From assembly GCF_002006355.2 (NCBI RefSeq), contig NZ_CP096980.1:3038001-3102000 (forward strand): 64,000 nucleotides of DNA, in the 5' to 3' direction. Source of the stretch: Clostridium felsineum DSM 794. GTDB lineage: Bacteria; Bacillota; Clostridia; Clostridiales; Clostridiaceae. Positions 43,858 to 50,577 of the stretch are shown here, piece after piece. The notes beneath the pieces were generated by a model. That model searched no databases. It worked only from the letters and a program-made list of their open reading frames with translations, and was not told where the DNA came from. Position numbers and translations under genes: made by a program. Numbering within the stretch: the first letter of the stretch is position 1; each line of letters opens with the position of its first letter.

Positions 43858-44388
43858 CTATTTTGTGCTGCTGTTGCCACTTTTTACTGCGTCAGCCATT
43901 TCTGCCAATCTTCCTAATTGCTGTTGTGAAACTGTGCCTTTTTGGATTGCCTTCGCTATTGCCTGTACTTCGTAATTATCTGCTGATACTTCCGCTCTTT
44001 GAGATTCACTGACTTTAAGGTCTACCAATTCCCATTTCAACGCGTCACAGTGTTCAAGTATATTTTGTATAGTTCCCTGTCCGCTTGTCACATAGTTATA
44101 AAGGTTAATAGTATTCTGTCCTACCCTTGCCTTTATACCGCTTAATTTAGCCAGTTCAGCCGTGTTATCTGTGCTATTTGTGCTATTTGTGTCCCCTGCC
44201 TTCTGGGGTACTGCTGTCGGTTGGGATATCTGTTGTGTCTGCTGTACTTCTGCTTTAGGTGGTGTCTTATCTGTATCAGCAAAGAAGCTCCAAACCAGAA
44301 ACACTATAAATAGCACTAACAACCCGCCAACTACCTTTAACCCTAACTTGCATATCTTGCCTATTTTCTTTATCCCTCTTTTTCCCAT
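43858..44388 (-). CDS. Membrane-anchored protein of unknown function
   Basis: 176 residues: basic N-terminus (MGKRGIKKIGKI), a membrane helix (about 17-37, VVGGLLVLFIVFLVWSFF), a Pro/Gln/Thr linker with TNSTNSTDNT, then a helical outer domain (about 80-170). One-pass, domain outside. It could be a lysogenic surface protein or superinfection-exclusion protein; that is speculation. Not recognised. Confidence 0.7.
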   Translation of the reverse strand: MGKRGIKKIGKICKLGLKVVGGLLVLFIVFLVWSFFADTDKTPPKAEVQQTQQISQPTAVPQKAGDTNSTNSTDNTAELAKLSGIKARVGQNTINLYNYVTSGQGTIQNILEHCDALKWELVDLKVSESQRAEVSADNYEVQAIAKAIQKGTVSQQQLGRLAEMADAVKSGNSSTK

Positions 44389-44431
44389 ATTAACCCCTCC
44401 ATTATTTACTTTTTTGTAGTTACGTCCACTT

Positions 44432-44545
44432 TTACACTTCTACACTACTTTTAACATATTTTCCGTCATTAACCTCTATTGTCTTACCGTAATTATCGTG
44501 TATATAAACCGCGTCCTCAATTGTTAAAATATGTGCTATTTCCAT
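44432..44545 (-). CDS. Micro-protein, 37 residues
   Basis: Frame ATG 44545 to TAA 44432, with strong SD GGAGGG nine bases upstream. Begins MEIAHILTIEDAVYIHDNYG. Soluble, beta-like. It follows the 90-residue gene on the same strand after 17 bases. Not recognised, and too short for most gene callers. Confidence 0.65.
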   Translation of the reverse strand: MEIAHILTIEDAVYIHDNYGKTIEVNDGKYVKSSVEV

Positions 44546-44562
44546 TCTTTTTCCCTCCTAAA

Positions 44563-44835
44563 CTATACCGCTTGCTTACTAACAAATTCCCAAAGTCCAG
44601 TCGGAAAATCATATAAGTAGTGAATAACCATGCCTTCCTCTTCTACCATTATTAACCTACTAACTGCTGTGTTATCTTCTGTAGTGAATTCGATAGTCGC
44701 CTTGTATAACCCTTCTGTCATTCTGCAAGTCACCTTATTTACCTTTTCGCCTACTACTTTACTGATATACTTTTTAGTTTCTTTAACATCACTGTGTGCT
44801 ACTTTATTTACTACTGTTATATATTTGTTTTCCAT
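44563..44835 (-). CDS. Hypothetical protein, 90 residues
   Basis: MENKYITVVNKVAHSDVKET followed by a basic helix and a beta region (YKATIEFTTEDNTAVSRLIM) and an aromatic end (IHYLYDFPTGLWEFV). Soluble. SD AAGGAGAGG; transcribed from the promoter at 44,894. No family recognised. Confidence 0.7.
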   Translation of the reverse strand: MENKYITVVNKVAHSDVKETKKYISKVVGEKVNKVTCRMTEGLYKATIEFTTEDNTAVSRLIMVEEEGMVIHYLYDFPTGLWEFVSKQAV

Positions 44836-44893
44836 ATTTAACCTCTCCTTTAGTTTTAGTTTTTGGTGTTTATTCTCTGTTCCCTATGAGAAG

Positions 44894-44922
44894 AGTATAC
44901 TAAAATTAACGTATAAGAGCAA
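44894..44922 (-). promoter_or_regulatory. Vegetative-type promoter for the 44.8-43.9 kb genes
   Basis: On the minus strand TTGCTC (44922-44917), 17-base spacer, TATACT (44899-44894), 59 bases before the start of the 90-residue gene. Unlike the other early operons this one does not have the direct-repeat element. Confidence 0.65.
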
Positions 44923-44976
44923 CCCTCATTTGCTAATTTCTTTTTGGTAATTTAGACCGCTTTTACCATGCAGAAA

Positions 44977-45001
44977 AGCGGGGGATTTCACGTCCCCCGC
45001 T
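44977..45001 (-). terminator. Terminator after the 45,004 gene
   Basis: On the minus strand AGCGGGGGA (45001-44993), loop, TCCCCCGCT (44985-44977), then TTTCTG. Nine-base G/C-rich perfect stem. Confidence 0.85.
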
Positions 45002-45003
45002 AT

Positions 45004-45408
45004 CTATTCTTCAAAGTCAGCCCTCTTTTTACGGTTCAAGCTGTCCATATGCAAGTTGTATTTTAGGTTTAAGAATTCTAGGTTGTTGTCTTTGACAGAG
45101 ATTTCCTTTGACCTACGATAGTCTAGTTGTTTTTGCGTCAAATAACTGTATTCTACCCCCTTATTTTTGTTTTTTTCCTTTTTCTTTTCCTGTTCATATA
45201 GTAACCATGCTGTTAATATTCCCAAAAAGTATGGTGGTAAGGTTTGTCCGGTCTTTTCCAAATAATCGTCATTAAGTAGGTCTATAGTCTGTTTTCTTTC
45301 TTCAATAGTTGGTACTGGTCTTTTGCCTGTAATTTCCTTTATACGCCCCTCAAACGCCATAAGTACCTCATTACTATTATTGTTGTTATTGTTGAAAAAT
45401 TGCCCCAT
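45004..45408 (-). CDS. Hypothetical protein with Asn tract
   Basis: 134 residues. Starts with a run of Asn (QFFNNNNNNSNE), then GKRPVPTIEERKQTIDLLNDDYLEKTG, a lysine-rich segment (EQEKKKEKNKNKG) and a polar helical end. Overlaps the upstream gene by one base (ATG within TAATG). Part of the dNMP kinase operon. Not recognised. Confidence 0.7.
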   Translation of the reverse strand: MGQFFNNNNNNSNEVLMAFEGRIKEITGKRPVPTIEERKQTIDLLNDDYLEKTGQTLPPYFLGILTAWLLYEQEKKKEKNKNKGVEYSYLTQKQLDYRRSKEISVKDNNLEFLNLKYNLHMDSLNRKKRADFEE

Positions 45409-45770
45409 TAATTACACGCTCCTTTTGGGTTATTCCCCTTTTTATTTTGGTGTTTTGCTAATACTCTTTCAATTTCCGCTTCTATATTAAATACCTTTCG
45501 TTCTATAGCTTGTCTAGTCACTTTTAGCATTGAAGCCACTTGCTTACGTGTATATCCTTGTACAAACAGCTTCTCCAATATAAAAAGTTCTGTATCAGTA
45601 AAGTTACAAGCACTTATAATATTTTCCATATCCAAAACTAGGTCAAACATATTAGTGTCGCCCCATCTTTCATAATAGGTTACAAGTTCGTCCTTCCTTT
45701 TTAATATGTCCAATATCTCTTTAGCCCTATATCCATTGTATGATACACCCCTATTCTTCCCCATATCCAT
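45408..45770 (-). CDS. Sigma region-4-like HTH protein
   Basis: 120 residues. DTELFILEKLFVQGYTRKQVASML then VTRQAIERKVFNIEAEIERVL is a region-4/ArpU-like HTH. N-terminal half helical. Phages often have such small proteins as late or packaging regulators. It overlaps the kinase gene by 20 bases and shares its operon. Role inferred only. Confidence 0.65.
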   Translation of the reverse strand: MDMGKNRGVSYNGYRAKEILDILKRKDELVTYYERWGDTNMFDLVLDMENIISACNFTDTELFILEKLFVQGYTRKQVASMLKVTRQAIERKVFNIEAEIERVLAKHQNKKGNNPKGACN

Positions 45771-46338
45771 TACGCCCCCTTGTCTCCGCCCCTAAAATAT
45801 GGGACATCAAATCGGATACCTTTCTGTCCAAATCCGACAAAGTTCCGTCATTTACTATAATGTAATCACTTGGTAGGTGAGCTACTGCTGTTTCTGTTTC
45901 ATGGTTCAACTGTTCTTCAATAACTACCCCGCCACCCGCTATTATTCTTTGCCTTTGGATTTCTGGACTAGTCACTATCTTTACCACTTCAAACCCGTTT
46001 TCTTCTAGATACTTATACTCATTAGCTTGTCTACAATCTGTTATTATAATGTTAGTGGTTGGACTAATCGCCTTTACCCTTCTATCCGCATATTTAACCC
46101 ATACATTAGGGTCAAGTAAACGGAATTGTTGCCCTATAAACTGTAAGTGGTGTCGTGGCTTCTTCCCGTCCTTCATAGCTTCTGGGAAGTACTCCCTAAC
46201 TATTTGCTTAAGACCATCAGCAAAAGCAATCTCTTTGGTGTCCCCATACCCATACTCAAGTAAGTACTGTTCCATTAGGTTTGCAACTGTATTTTTTCCA
46301 CTTCTTAATTGACCCACTAAACCTATTTTTATTCCCAT
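45751..46338 (-). CDS. Phage deoxynucleoside monophosphate kinase
   Basis: 195 residues. P-loop GLVGQLRSGKNTVANL (7-22), FADGLKQIVREYFPEAM, PRHHLQFIGQQFR and NIIITDCRQANEYKYLEENGFEVVKI are typical of phage dNMP kinases. It makes dNDPs for phage replication, in line with the RNR, ThyX-like and dUTPase genes. First gene after element B. Confidence 0.85.
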   Translation of the reverse strand: MGIKIGLVGQLRSGKNTVANLMEQYLLEYGYGDTKEIAFADGLKQIVREYFPEAMKDGKKPRHHLQFIGQQFRLLDPNVWVKYADRRVKAISPTTNIIITDCRQANEYKYLEENGFEVVKIVTSPEIQRQRIIAGGGVVIEEQLNHETETAVAHLPSDYIIVNDGTLSDLDRKVSDLMSHILGAETRGRNGYGEE

Positions 46339-46390
46339 AAAGCACCTCTCCTTCTTTATATTTTCATTACTTCTTAACCACTCATATTAC

Positions 46391-46418
46391 ATGTGTTAGC
46401 GGTGGTTAGCTTGTGACA
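46391..46418 (-). promoter_or_regulatory. Early element B (TGTGTTA-N13-TGTGACA) in the switch region
   Basis: Half-sites 46392-46398 and 46412-46418, 53 bases before the dNMP kinase start, and only 18 bases from the -35 box of the divergent repressor promoter. So this 163-base gap holds both directions and is the natural lysis-lysogeny switch. Confidence 0.7.
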
Positions 46419-46435
46419 TTCGACAAAAAATTTCA

Positions 46436-46464
46436 TTGACTTTATACCGTAGCTAATGTAGAAT
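46436..46464 (+). promoter_or_regulatory. Promoter of the XRE repressor
   Basis: TTGACT (46436-46441), 17-base spacer, TAGAAT (46459-46464), 38 bases before the repressor start. Strong vegetative match, divergent from element B. Confidence 0.8.
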
Positions 46465-46501
46465 TAAATTAATAAAATTAACGAATAAGGAGGAACTCTA
46501 A

Positions 46502-46903
46502 TTGGTTAGAAATGGGTCAGAAACCATTATGTACGAAAGAGTTAATACACAGGTGCAGGGCGTTATTGAAACTGAAAAAGAGGTTCGGTTAGTATCCAAG
46601 TTAGACCAGTTAATAAAGGAACGTGGACTAACGCAAAACAAACTTTCGCTTATTACAGGCATTAAACCGTCAATAATAACCAGACTAGCCCACGGGCGTA
46701 CTACTTCAATAAATAAAGCTCACGTCTTATCAATAATGATAGCGTTGAGAATTACAGATATACGCGAATTATTTGACATTGAATTTACAGAAGAAACTAA
46801 AATACAATATGAAAAAGAGCGCACTGAATGGATAGAAACAAAGAAGCTACCGTTATCTATAAAAGCTATTTTCGCCAAGCTTGCAGGTTCTAGATTAGAT
46901 TAA
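46502..46903 (+). CDS. XRE-family repressor (Cro/CI-like)
   Basis: 133 residues from TTG 46502, with AAGGAGG eight bases upstream; ATG 46529 has no ribosome site. HTH about residues 40-95: LDQLIKERGLTQNKLSLITG, KPSIITRLAHGR. C-terminal part short and without a protease domain, so not RecA-cleaved. One of only four plus-strand genes in the prophage, divergent from the early operon behind element B: the likely lysogeny repressor. Confidence 0.85.
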   Translation: MVRNGSETIMYERVNTQVQGVIETEKEVRLVSKLDQLIKERGLTQNKLSLITGIKPSIITRLAHGRTTSINKAHVLSIMIALRITDIRELFDIEFTEETKIQYEKERTEWIETKKLPLSIKAIFAKLAGSRLD

Positions 46904-46939
46904 GGTATGTTGTTTTGCTATATACATAAAGAGCAGTAA

Positions 46940-46972
46940 AGGGCGGGAAAGTAAATTCCCACCCTCTTTTTA
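46940..46972. terminator. Bidirectional terminator after the repressor
   Basis: AGGGCGGGAA (46940-46949) with TTCCCACCCT (46956-46965), one mismatch, flanked by AAGAG and CTCTTTTT. Lies between the convergent repressor and the 46,970 gene. Confidence 0.8.
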
Positions 46973-47494
46973 TTGTTGTTGTTTATACCTTTCCTCAAAT
47001 ACCAATACCCCGTCATGGAAATATTGCCTTAAGTAGTCGTTGCTTTCTGCTATTTTAAATACTGATACCTTTAGTTCCTTTTCAGTATCGGACATTTGGT
47101 CTACTAGTGTCAATTGGTCTTCCACGTAATCACTTTCTATAGCTGTGTATTTGTGTTCAACGCCTGCCATTAGTTCAAGTTCTGTAAGACTGTGGAAACT
47201 ATCTTCTTCATTATTCACACTGTCTTTTATGTCGCCATTTTCGTCTAATTCTGCCCTAATACACAGCACCTCATAACACTGTTTACCCTCTATCTCCCTA
47301 GGTACGCTTATATATTGGGGATTTCCACCGTCCTCACTAAAAACCACATTAAACTGTACATTTTCTAAAGCAAACGTACCTTCTGTAAAGGCGCCGTCTA
47401 AATCTGCATTGTCAAGCACCCCATATATAACCTGTTCAATTGCCTTAATTAACTTCTCACCATTCGGAAACATTCCTTTAAATTCTATACGCAT
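46970..47494 (-). CDS. Hypothetical acidic protein
   Basis: 174 residues, acidic, no membrane segment: FKGMFPNGEKLIKAIEQVIYG, then beta-like ENVQFNVVFSEDGG and a long acidic stretch (RAELDENGDIKDSVNNEED). C-terminal helix with YLRQYFHDGVLVFEERY. No family recognised. Last gene of the operon from element C. Confidence 0.7.
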   Translation of the reverse strand: MRIEFKGMFPNGEKLIKAIEQVIYGVLDNADLDGAFTEGTFALENVQFNVVFSEDGGNPQYISVPREIEGKQCYEVLCIRAELDENGDIKDSVNNEEDSFHSLTELELMAGVEHKYTAIESDYVEDQLTLVDQMSDTEKELKVSVFKIAESNDYLRQYFHDGVLVFEERYKQQQ

Positions 47495-47521
47495 ACTATA
47501 AACCCTCCCTTATTTTTTTCA

Positions 47522-47941
47522 CTATAAACTTATTCCGTATTGTGCTAATGTCTTTGAGATCTCATCAAAATCTTTCTTTAAAGATAGCTTTATTAATAGG
47601 CGCTCTTTATCCTTCTTTAATACCGCTATTTCCGTGTCCCTTATATCCATAAGTTCCTGTGTTTCTGGTGGTTCTAACCCGTCAAAAACCTGCGTCATTT
47701 CTGCATAATCTTTAATAAAATACTTATTATAATAGCTGTATTGTAAGCCATATTCCTCCCTAAAAATATCTAGCATTGTTAGCGCTATAGAAAGTTCTTT
47801 AAACGGGTACTCTTTCTTAAGCCCTTCTATATAACGTGAATTAGCTTGTTGCAACTTCTCGCTATATTCGGCTCTTACAGCCTTAATTTTAAGGTCATAT
47901 TCCTTTTCAATAAACTGTTTCAATTCTTTTGATACTGCCAT
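47522..47941 (-). CDS. Hypothetical coiled-coil protein
   Basis: 139 residues from ATG 47941 (SD GGAGG eight bases before); the frame is open 21 codons further but without a ribosome site. Two helical, Lys/Glu-rich parts: FIEKEYDLKIKAVRAEYSEK and EIAVLKKDKERLLIKLSLKK. Soluble. Not recognised. Confidence 0.7.
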   Translation of the reverse strand: MAVSKELKQFIEKEYDLKIKAVRAEYSEKLQQANSRYIEGLKKEYPFKELSIALTMLDIFREEYGLQYSYYNKYFIKDYAEMTQVFDGLEPPETQELMDIRDTEIAVLKKDKERLLIKLSLKKDFDEISKTLAQYGISL

Positions 47942-47972
47942 ATTAACCCCTCCATTATTAGTTTTATTTACT

Positions 47973-48125
47973 TTATTTTTGTATTTGGGCGAATAACCTT
48001 TCAATTTCAGCGTCAGTCATTTTCGCAAGTTCTACAGCCAATGTATAACGTTCCATTTCTGTATATTGCTTCTTTACCACATAGTAGGTCAGAATCCTAT
48101 CTGCCATAATCTTTCTATTACCCAT
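47973..48125 (-). CDS. Small hypothetical protein, 50 residues
   Basis: ATG 48125 to TAA 47973, SD GGGGGC nine bases upstream. Begins MGNRKIMADRILTYYVVKK and ends with an amphipathic helix (MTDAEIERLFAQIQK). Two bases after the stop of the next small gene, so translationally coupled. Both begin MGN, perhaps an old duplication. Confidence 0.65.
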   Translation of the reverse strand: MGNRKIMADRILTYYVVKKQYTEMERYTLAVELAKMTDAEIERLFAQIQK

Positions 48126-48127
48126 AG

Positions 48128-48301
48128 CTAATTGCCCCCTTTGTTTTCTTTAATTTCTGCTATATACTTTATTAGTTCTTCCAAATCCATACAGTACGCC
48201 TTATCCAGAATACCTTCCCTTGTAATAGCGTCTACACCTTGTACTACTAAATACATTGCCAATCCTTCTATTAAAAGTTGCTTTTCTACAGAATTACCCA
48301 T
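48128..48301 (-). CDS. Small hypothetical protein, 57 residues
   Basis: ATG 48301 to TAG 48128, SD AGGGGG nine bases upstream. Helical: SVEKQLLIEGLAMYLVVQG, then ITREGILDKAYCMDLEELI. Follows the amylase-like gene after 22 bases on the same strand. Not recognised. Confidence 0.65.
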   Translation of the reverse strand: MGNSVEKQLLIEGLAMYLVVQGVDAITREGILDKAYCMDLEELIKYIAEIKENKGGN

Positions 48302-48323
48302 ATTTATTACCCCCTAGTTATAT

Positions 48324-49217
48324 TTAGTATTTAGTGTTTATATTTTTTATTGTTTCAGATTCCCACAGTTTCTCAAATGGTTTCGGGAAGTACAGTAAGT
48401 TGTTGTTAGGGAAATCACGGCATAAACGTTCCCAATTGTGGATACGTTCCCCGTCAGACATATTTACAGAGCAACGCCACGTGTGGTGCATATCGTGACT
48501 ATCAAAGTATAAAACCCTGTCTTCCTGTCTTTTCACATTAGCTGACCAAGACAGTATTTTACAGCTTTCTGTAATTTCGTCTAGCACTTTTGAGTCAGTG
48601 TCTAAAGTTTCCCCATATGAAAGTTCTGGGTCAAATCGGTTAAATAATTTAAGAAAGAAGCCCCCACCACCTTCTGACGGTAATAGGAAATGTTTTGCCA
48701 TATCGAGTCTTATAGCGTCTACCTCTATACAATACAGCGAATACAGGAACGCACGTATCTTTACTTGAATATACGGGTGAAGATAGTCCAACATTGGCGT
48801 ACCCGTTCTATATGTTGTTAGCTGTAGTCTGCTGTTTTCGTCTGTAAGTTCCGGGGAATTGATGTAATACTCTGGATTTTGTAAATCTTTAGCTACTTTA
48901 CTATGTGGTATTGTGGTGTCACTATCTGCACTAGCTACGTGTCGCAGTACTACATCTTGTACTACTTTTAATCCTACAGCATGGCAAGCTTTTATAGCTG
49001 TTTTATACTCTTTTAAGTTACCTAGCTGTGTGGACGGAACAAATCCGATATCAAGAGGTTGGTAAAGTTTCCAGAACTCATAACCACCATCTTTAACGCC
49101 TTGACAAGGACTGAATTGCACCGCGTCAAATCCCTGTTCTTTTATTTTCTGTGCATTTTCTGCAATAGCGTTAAATGACCATTGAAAAGCGTGCAGTATC
49201 TTATACCTTTTACCCAT
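48324..49217 (-). CDS. GH13 alpha-amylase-like protein, phage-encoded
   Basis: 297 residues, with all four GH13 regions in order: VVQDVVLRHV (Asp 88), VDAIRLDMAKH (nucleophile Asp 172), LSYGETLD (acid Glu 203) and YFDSHD (Asp 242). So the catalytic triad is complete. Only the barrel is present; the C-terminal beta domain of usual alpha-amylases (450-500 residues) is missing, and NHD has become SHD. No signal peptide, so it acts inside the cell or on the virion. It sits within the early/middle operon among small unknown genes. Possible roles: use of host glycogen/granulose or a modified non-catalytic barrel. Confidence 0.82.
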   Translation of the reverse strand: MGKRYKILHAFQWSFNAIAENAQKIKEQGFDAVQFSPCQGVKDGGYEFWKLYQPLDIGFVPSTQLGNLKEYKTAIKACHAVGLKVVQDVVLRHVASADSDTTIPHSKVAKDLQNPEYYINSPELTDENSRLQLTTYRTGTPMLDYLHPYIQVKIRAFLYSLYCIEVDAIRLDMAKHFLLPSEGGGGFFLKLFNRFDPELSYGETLDTDSKVLDEITESCKILSWSANVKRQEDRVLYFDSHDMHHTWRCSVNMSDGERIHNWERLCRDFPNNNLLYFPKPFEKLWESETIKNINTKY

Positions 49218-49229
49218 AGTTTGTCCCCC

Positions 49230-49355
49230 TTATCGGCTTTTGCCGTCTTTCTTATTTTGGTTGCTAATAACTATAAAGATACCTTTAACTTTTCTTTTCT
49301 TAACTTTATATTCTGGCTGTATGAAAATACCTTTCTCCCCTCTTCTCAAGGGCAT
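49230..49355 (-). CDS. Small basic protein, 41 residues (tentative)
   Basis: ATG 49355 to TAA 49230, with AAAGGGGG three bases before the ATG (short spacing; a TTG two codons later is an option). Very basic: GEKGIFIQPEYKVKKRKVKG. Fills the gap between the amylase-like gene and the 49,365 gene. No family; the frame may be chance. Confidence 0.45.
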   Translation of the reverse strand: MPLRRGEKGIFIQPEYKVKKRKVKGIFIVISNQNKKDGKSR

Positions 49356-49364
49356 TAACCCCCT

Positions 49365-49589
49365 TTACCCAACCTTATAGTGTAGTTTTGTAGTGACTAC
49401 TGGATTTCCTTTACTATCTTCATGTATAGCAATATCAACACCGCTAATAGTTTGGTCAAAGTTTGATAGTAACTGAATTGTGTCGTTTATTAAGTGTACC
49501 AACCCCTCATGTAAATCGACCGCCTGTTTTTCAACTGCCTTTTCTGGTGTTAGCTCCTCATTAAGGTATCCAATTGTTGTTTTAGCCAT
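49365..49589 (-). CDS. Hypothetical protein, 74 residues
   Basis: AKTTIGYLNEELTPEKAVEK, a helical middle (LVHLINDTIQLLSNFD) and a beta end (VTTKLHYKVG). Soluble. Two bases from the next gene upstream, so coupled. Not recognised. Confidence 0.65.
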   Translation of the reverse strand: MAKTTIGYLNEELTPEKAVEKQAVDLHEGLVHLINDTIQLLSNFDQTISGVDIAIHEDSKGNPVVTTKLHYKVG

Positions 49590-49591
49590 AG

Positions 49592-49891
49592 TTATTCTTC
49601 CCCCTCTTCTTCTACATTCACGACTACGTACTTTTTAACAGTAACCTCTACCTCTTTCATCTCAACAACTTCAACTAACTCCCCCTCATCATCAAAAGGG
49701 TGTTCGTCTTGAAGTTCTGTTGCTCCCACGCTATACTGAACAGCATACGTTTTTCCATCATAAGCAAATATCATCTCATGAAAAATACTCCATCTGCTTG
49801 TGCCTGTAACTTCATCTGATATATAATCATCGTCCCAAAAAATATCTAACAAGTCTTCTTTTGGTATCAGTCTAGTTTTACATTTTCCCAT
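49592..49891 (-). CDS. Hypothetical acidic protein, 99 residues
   Basis: Starts GKCKTRLIPKEDLLDIFWDDDY and ends in a Val/Glu-rich acidic tail (VEVTVKKYVVVNVEEEGEE). Soluble, beta-rich. Same coupled run of small genes from element C. Not recognised. Confidence 0.65.
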   Translation of the reverse strand: MGKCKTRLIPKEDLLDIFWDDDYISDEVTGTSRWSIFHEMIFAYDGKTYAVQYSVGATELQDEHPFDDEGELVEVVEMKEVEVTVKKYVVVNVEEEGEE

Positions 49892-49893
49892 GC

Positions 49894-50073
49894 CTATTCC
49901 CCCTTTTCTTCTTTTCCATATTTTTCGTTAATATACGCCTCTATGATTTCTGCTTCTTCCATTTCGTGCAGGTCAATTAGTGTATAACCACAATATCTGT
50001 TCAAGTAAGTAAACGCCCCCAATGTAGTTGTCTGGTAAACATACGCTTTCTTCTCCTTCTTACTTTTACTCAT
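49894..50073 (-). CDS. Hypothetical protein, 59 residues
   Basis: ATG 50073 chosen: GGAGG lies nine bases upstream, while GTG 50079 is only three bases from it. Lys-rich start (SKSKKEKKAYVYQTTTLGAF), acidic helical end (IDLHEMEEAEIIEAYINEKY). Overlaps the upstream gene by 8 bases. Not recognised. Confidence 0.65.
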   Translation of the reverse strand: MSKSKKEKKAYVYQTTTLGAFTYLNRYCGYTLIDLHEMEEAEIIEAYINEKYGKEEKGE

Positions 50074-50254
50074 TTCCACATTCCTCCCCCTCCTTAAAAT
50101 AATCAGCCGAATCTGCTCCTACACCGAAATATTCTGATAACAAATGAGTACAGCATATACAAGGATACTGCCCAGACGGTATTCCTAAATACTCACAATT
50201 ACGGCATACCTTTTCTCTTCTTTCTTTACTATTACTGCTACTATCCCCTTCCAC
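50066..50254 (-). CDS. Small Cys-rich, zinc-ribbon-like protein
   Basis: 62 residues from GTG 50254 (SD GAGGAG), overlapping the preceding stop (TAGTG). CRNCEYLGIPSGQYPCICC has four or five cysteines in zinc-ribbon spacing, and a late Cys near the C-terminus. A zinc-binding fold is likely; function unknown. Confidence 0.65.
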   Translation of the reverse strand: MEGDSSSNSKERREKVCRNCEYLGIPSGQYPCICCTHLLSEYFGVGADSADYFKEGEECGNE

Positions 50255-50430
50255 TATATCAACTCCTCTAATATTTTCTTTAACCTAGCAACTTCTTGTG
50301 GGAAATTACTGTCATTTGTATAAGCTAGTACCGTTGTAACTCTAACTAAAACATCTAAACCAAGGTCATTTTCTACTATCAAATGTCCCAATATCTCAAC
50401 ACCGCGCACCCTATCTACTGTCTTACCCAC
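50254..50430 (-). CDS. Small helical protein, 58 residues, first in its operon
   Basis: GTG 50430 to TAG 50254, SD AAGGGGT. Content: VRGVEILGHLIVENDLGLDV, VRVTTVLAYTNDSNF and an amphipathic end (EVARLKKILEELI). First gene after element C and coupled to the zinc-ribbon-like gene. Not recognised. Confidence 0.65.
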   Translation of the reverse strand: MGKTVDRVRGVEILGHLIVENDLGLDVLVRVTTVLAYTNDSNFPQEVARLKKILEELI

Positions 50431-50487
50431 ATTCTTGACCCCTTTCTTTATCTGTATTTTTGTTGTTGTGTTTGCCTTACAATAGAG

Positions 50488-50515
50488 ATGTGTATAGCTA
50501 AAAGGAGTTGTGACA
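50488..50515 (-). promoter_or_regulatory. Early element C (TGTGTAT-N13-TGTGACA)
   Basis: Half-sites 50489-50495 and 50509-50515, 58 bases upstream of the GTG at 50430. It lies between the DNA polymerase terminator and the small-gene operon. Confidence 0.68.
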
Positions 50516-50548
50516 GTTAAAAAGGGAAAAAGAGCAGAAGAGCAAGAA

Positions 50549-50577
50549 AAAAGAGCAGTTAGTTACACCGCTCTTTT
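50549..50577 (-). terminator. Terminator at the DNA polymerase stop
   Basis: On the minus strand AAAAGAGC (50577-50570), loop, GCTCTTTT (50556-50549), TTCTTGCTC. The stem overlaps the polymerase stop codon by two bases. A near copy is found at 61,556-61,582. Confidence 0.75.
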
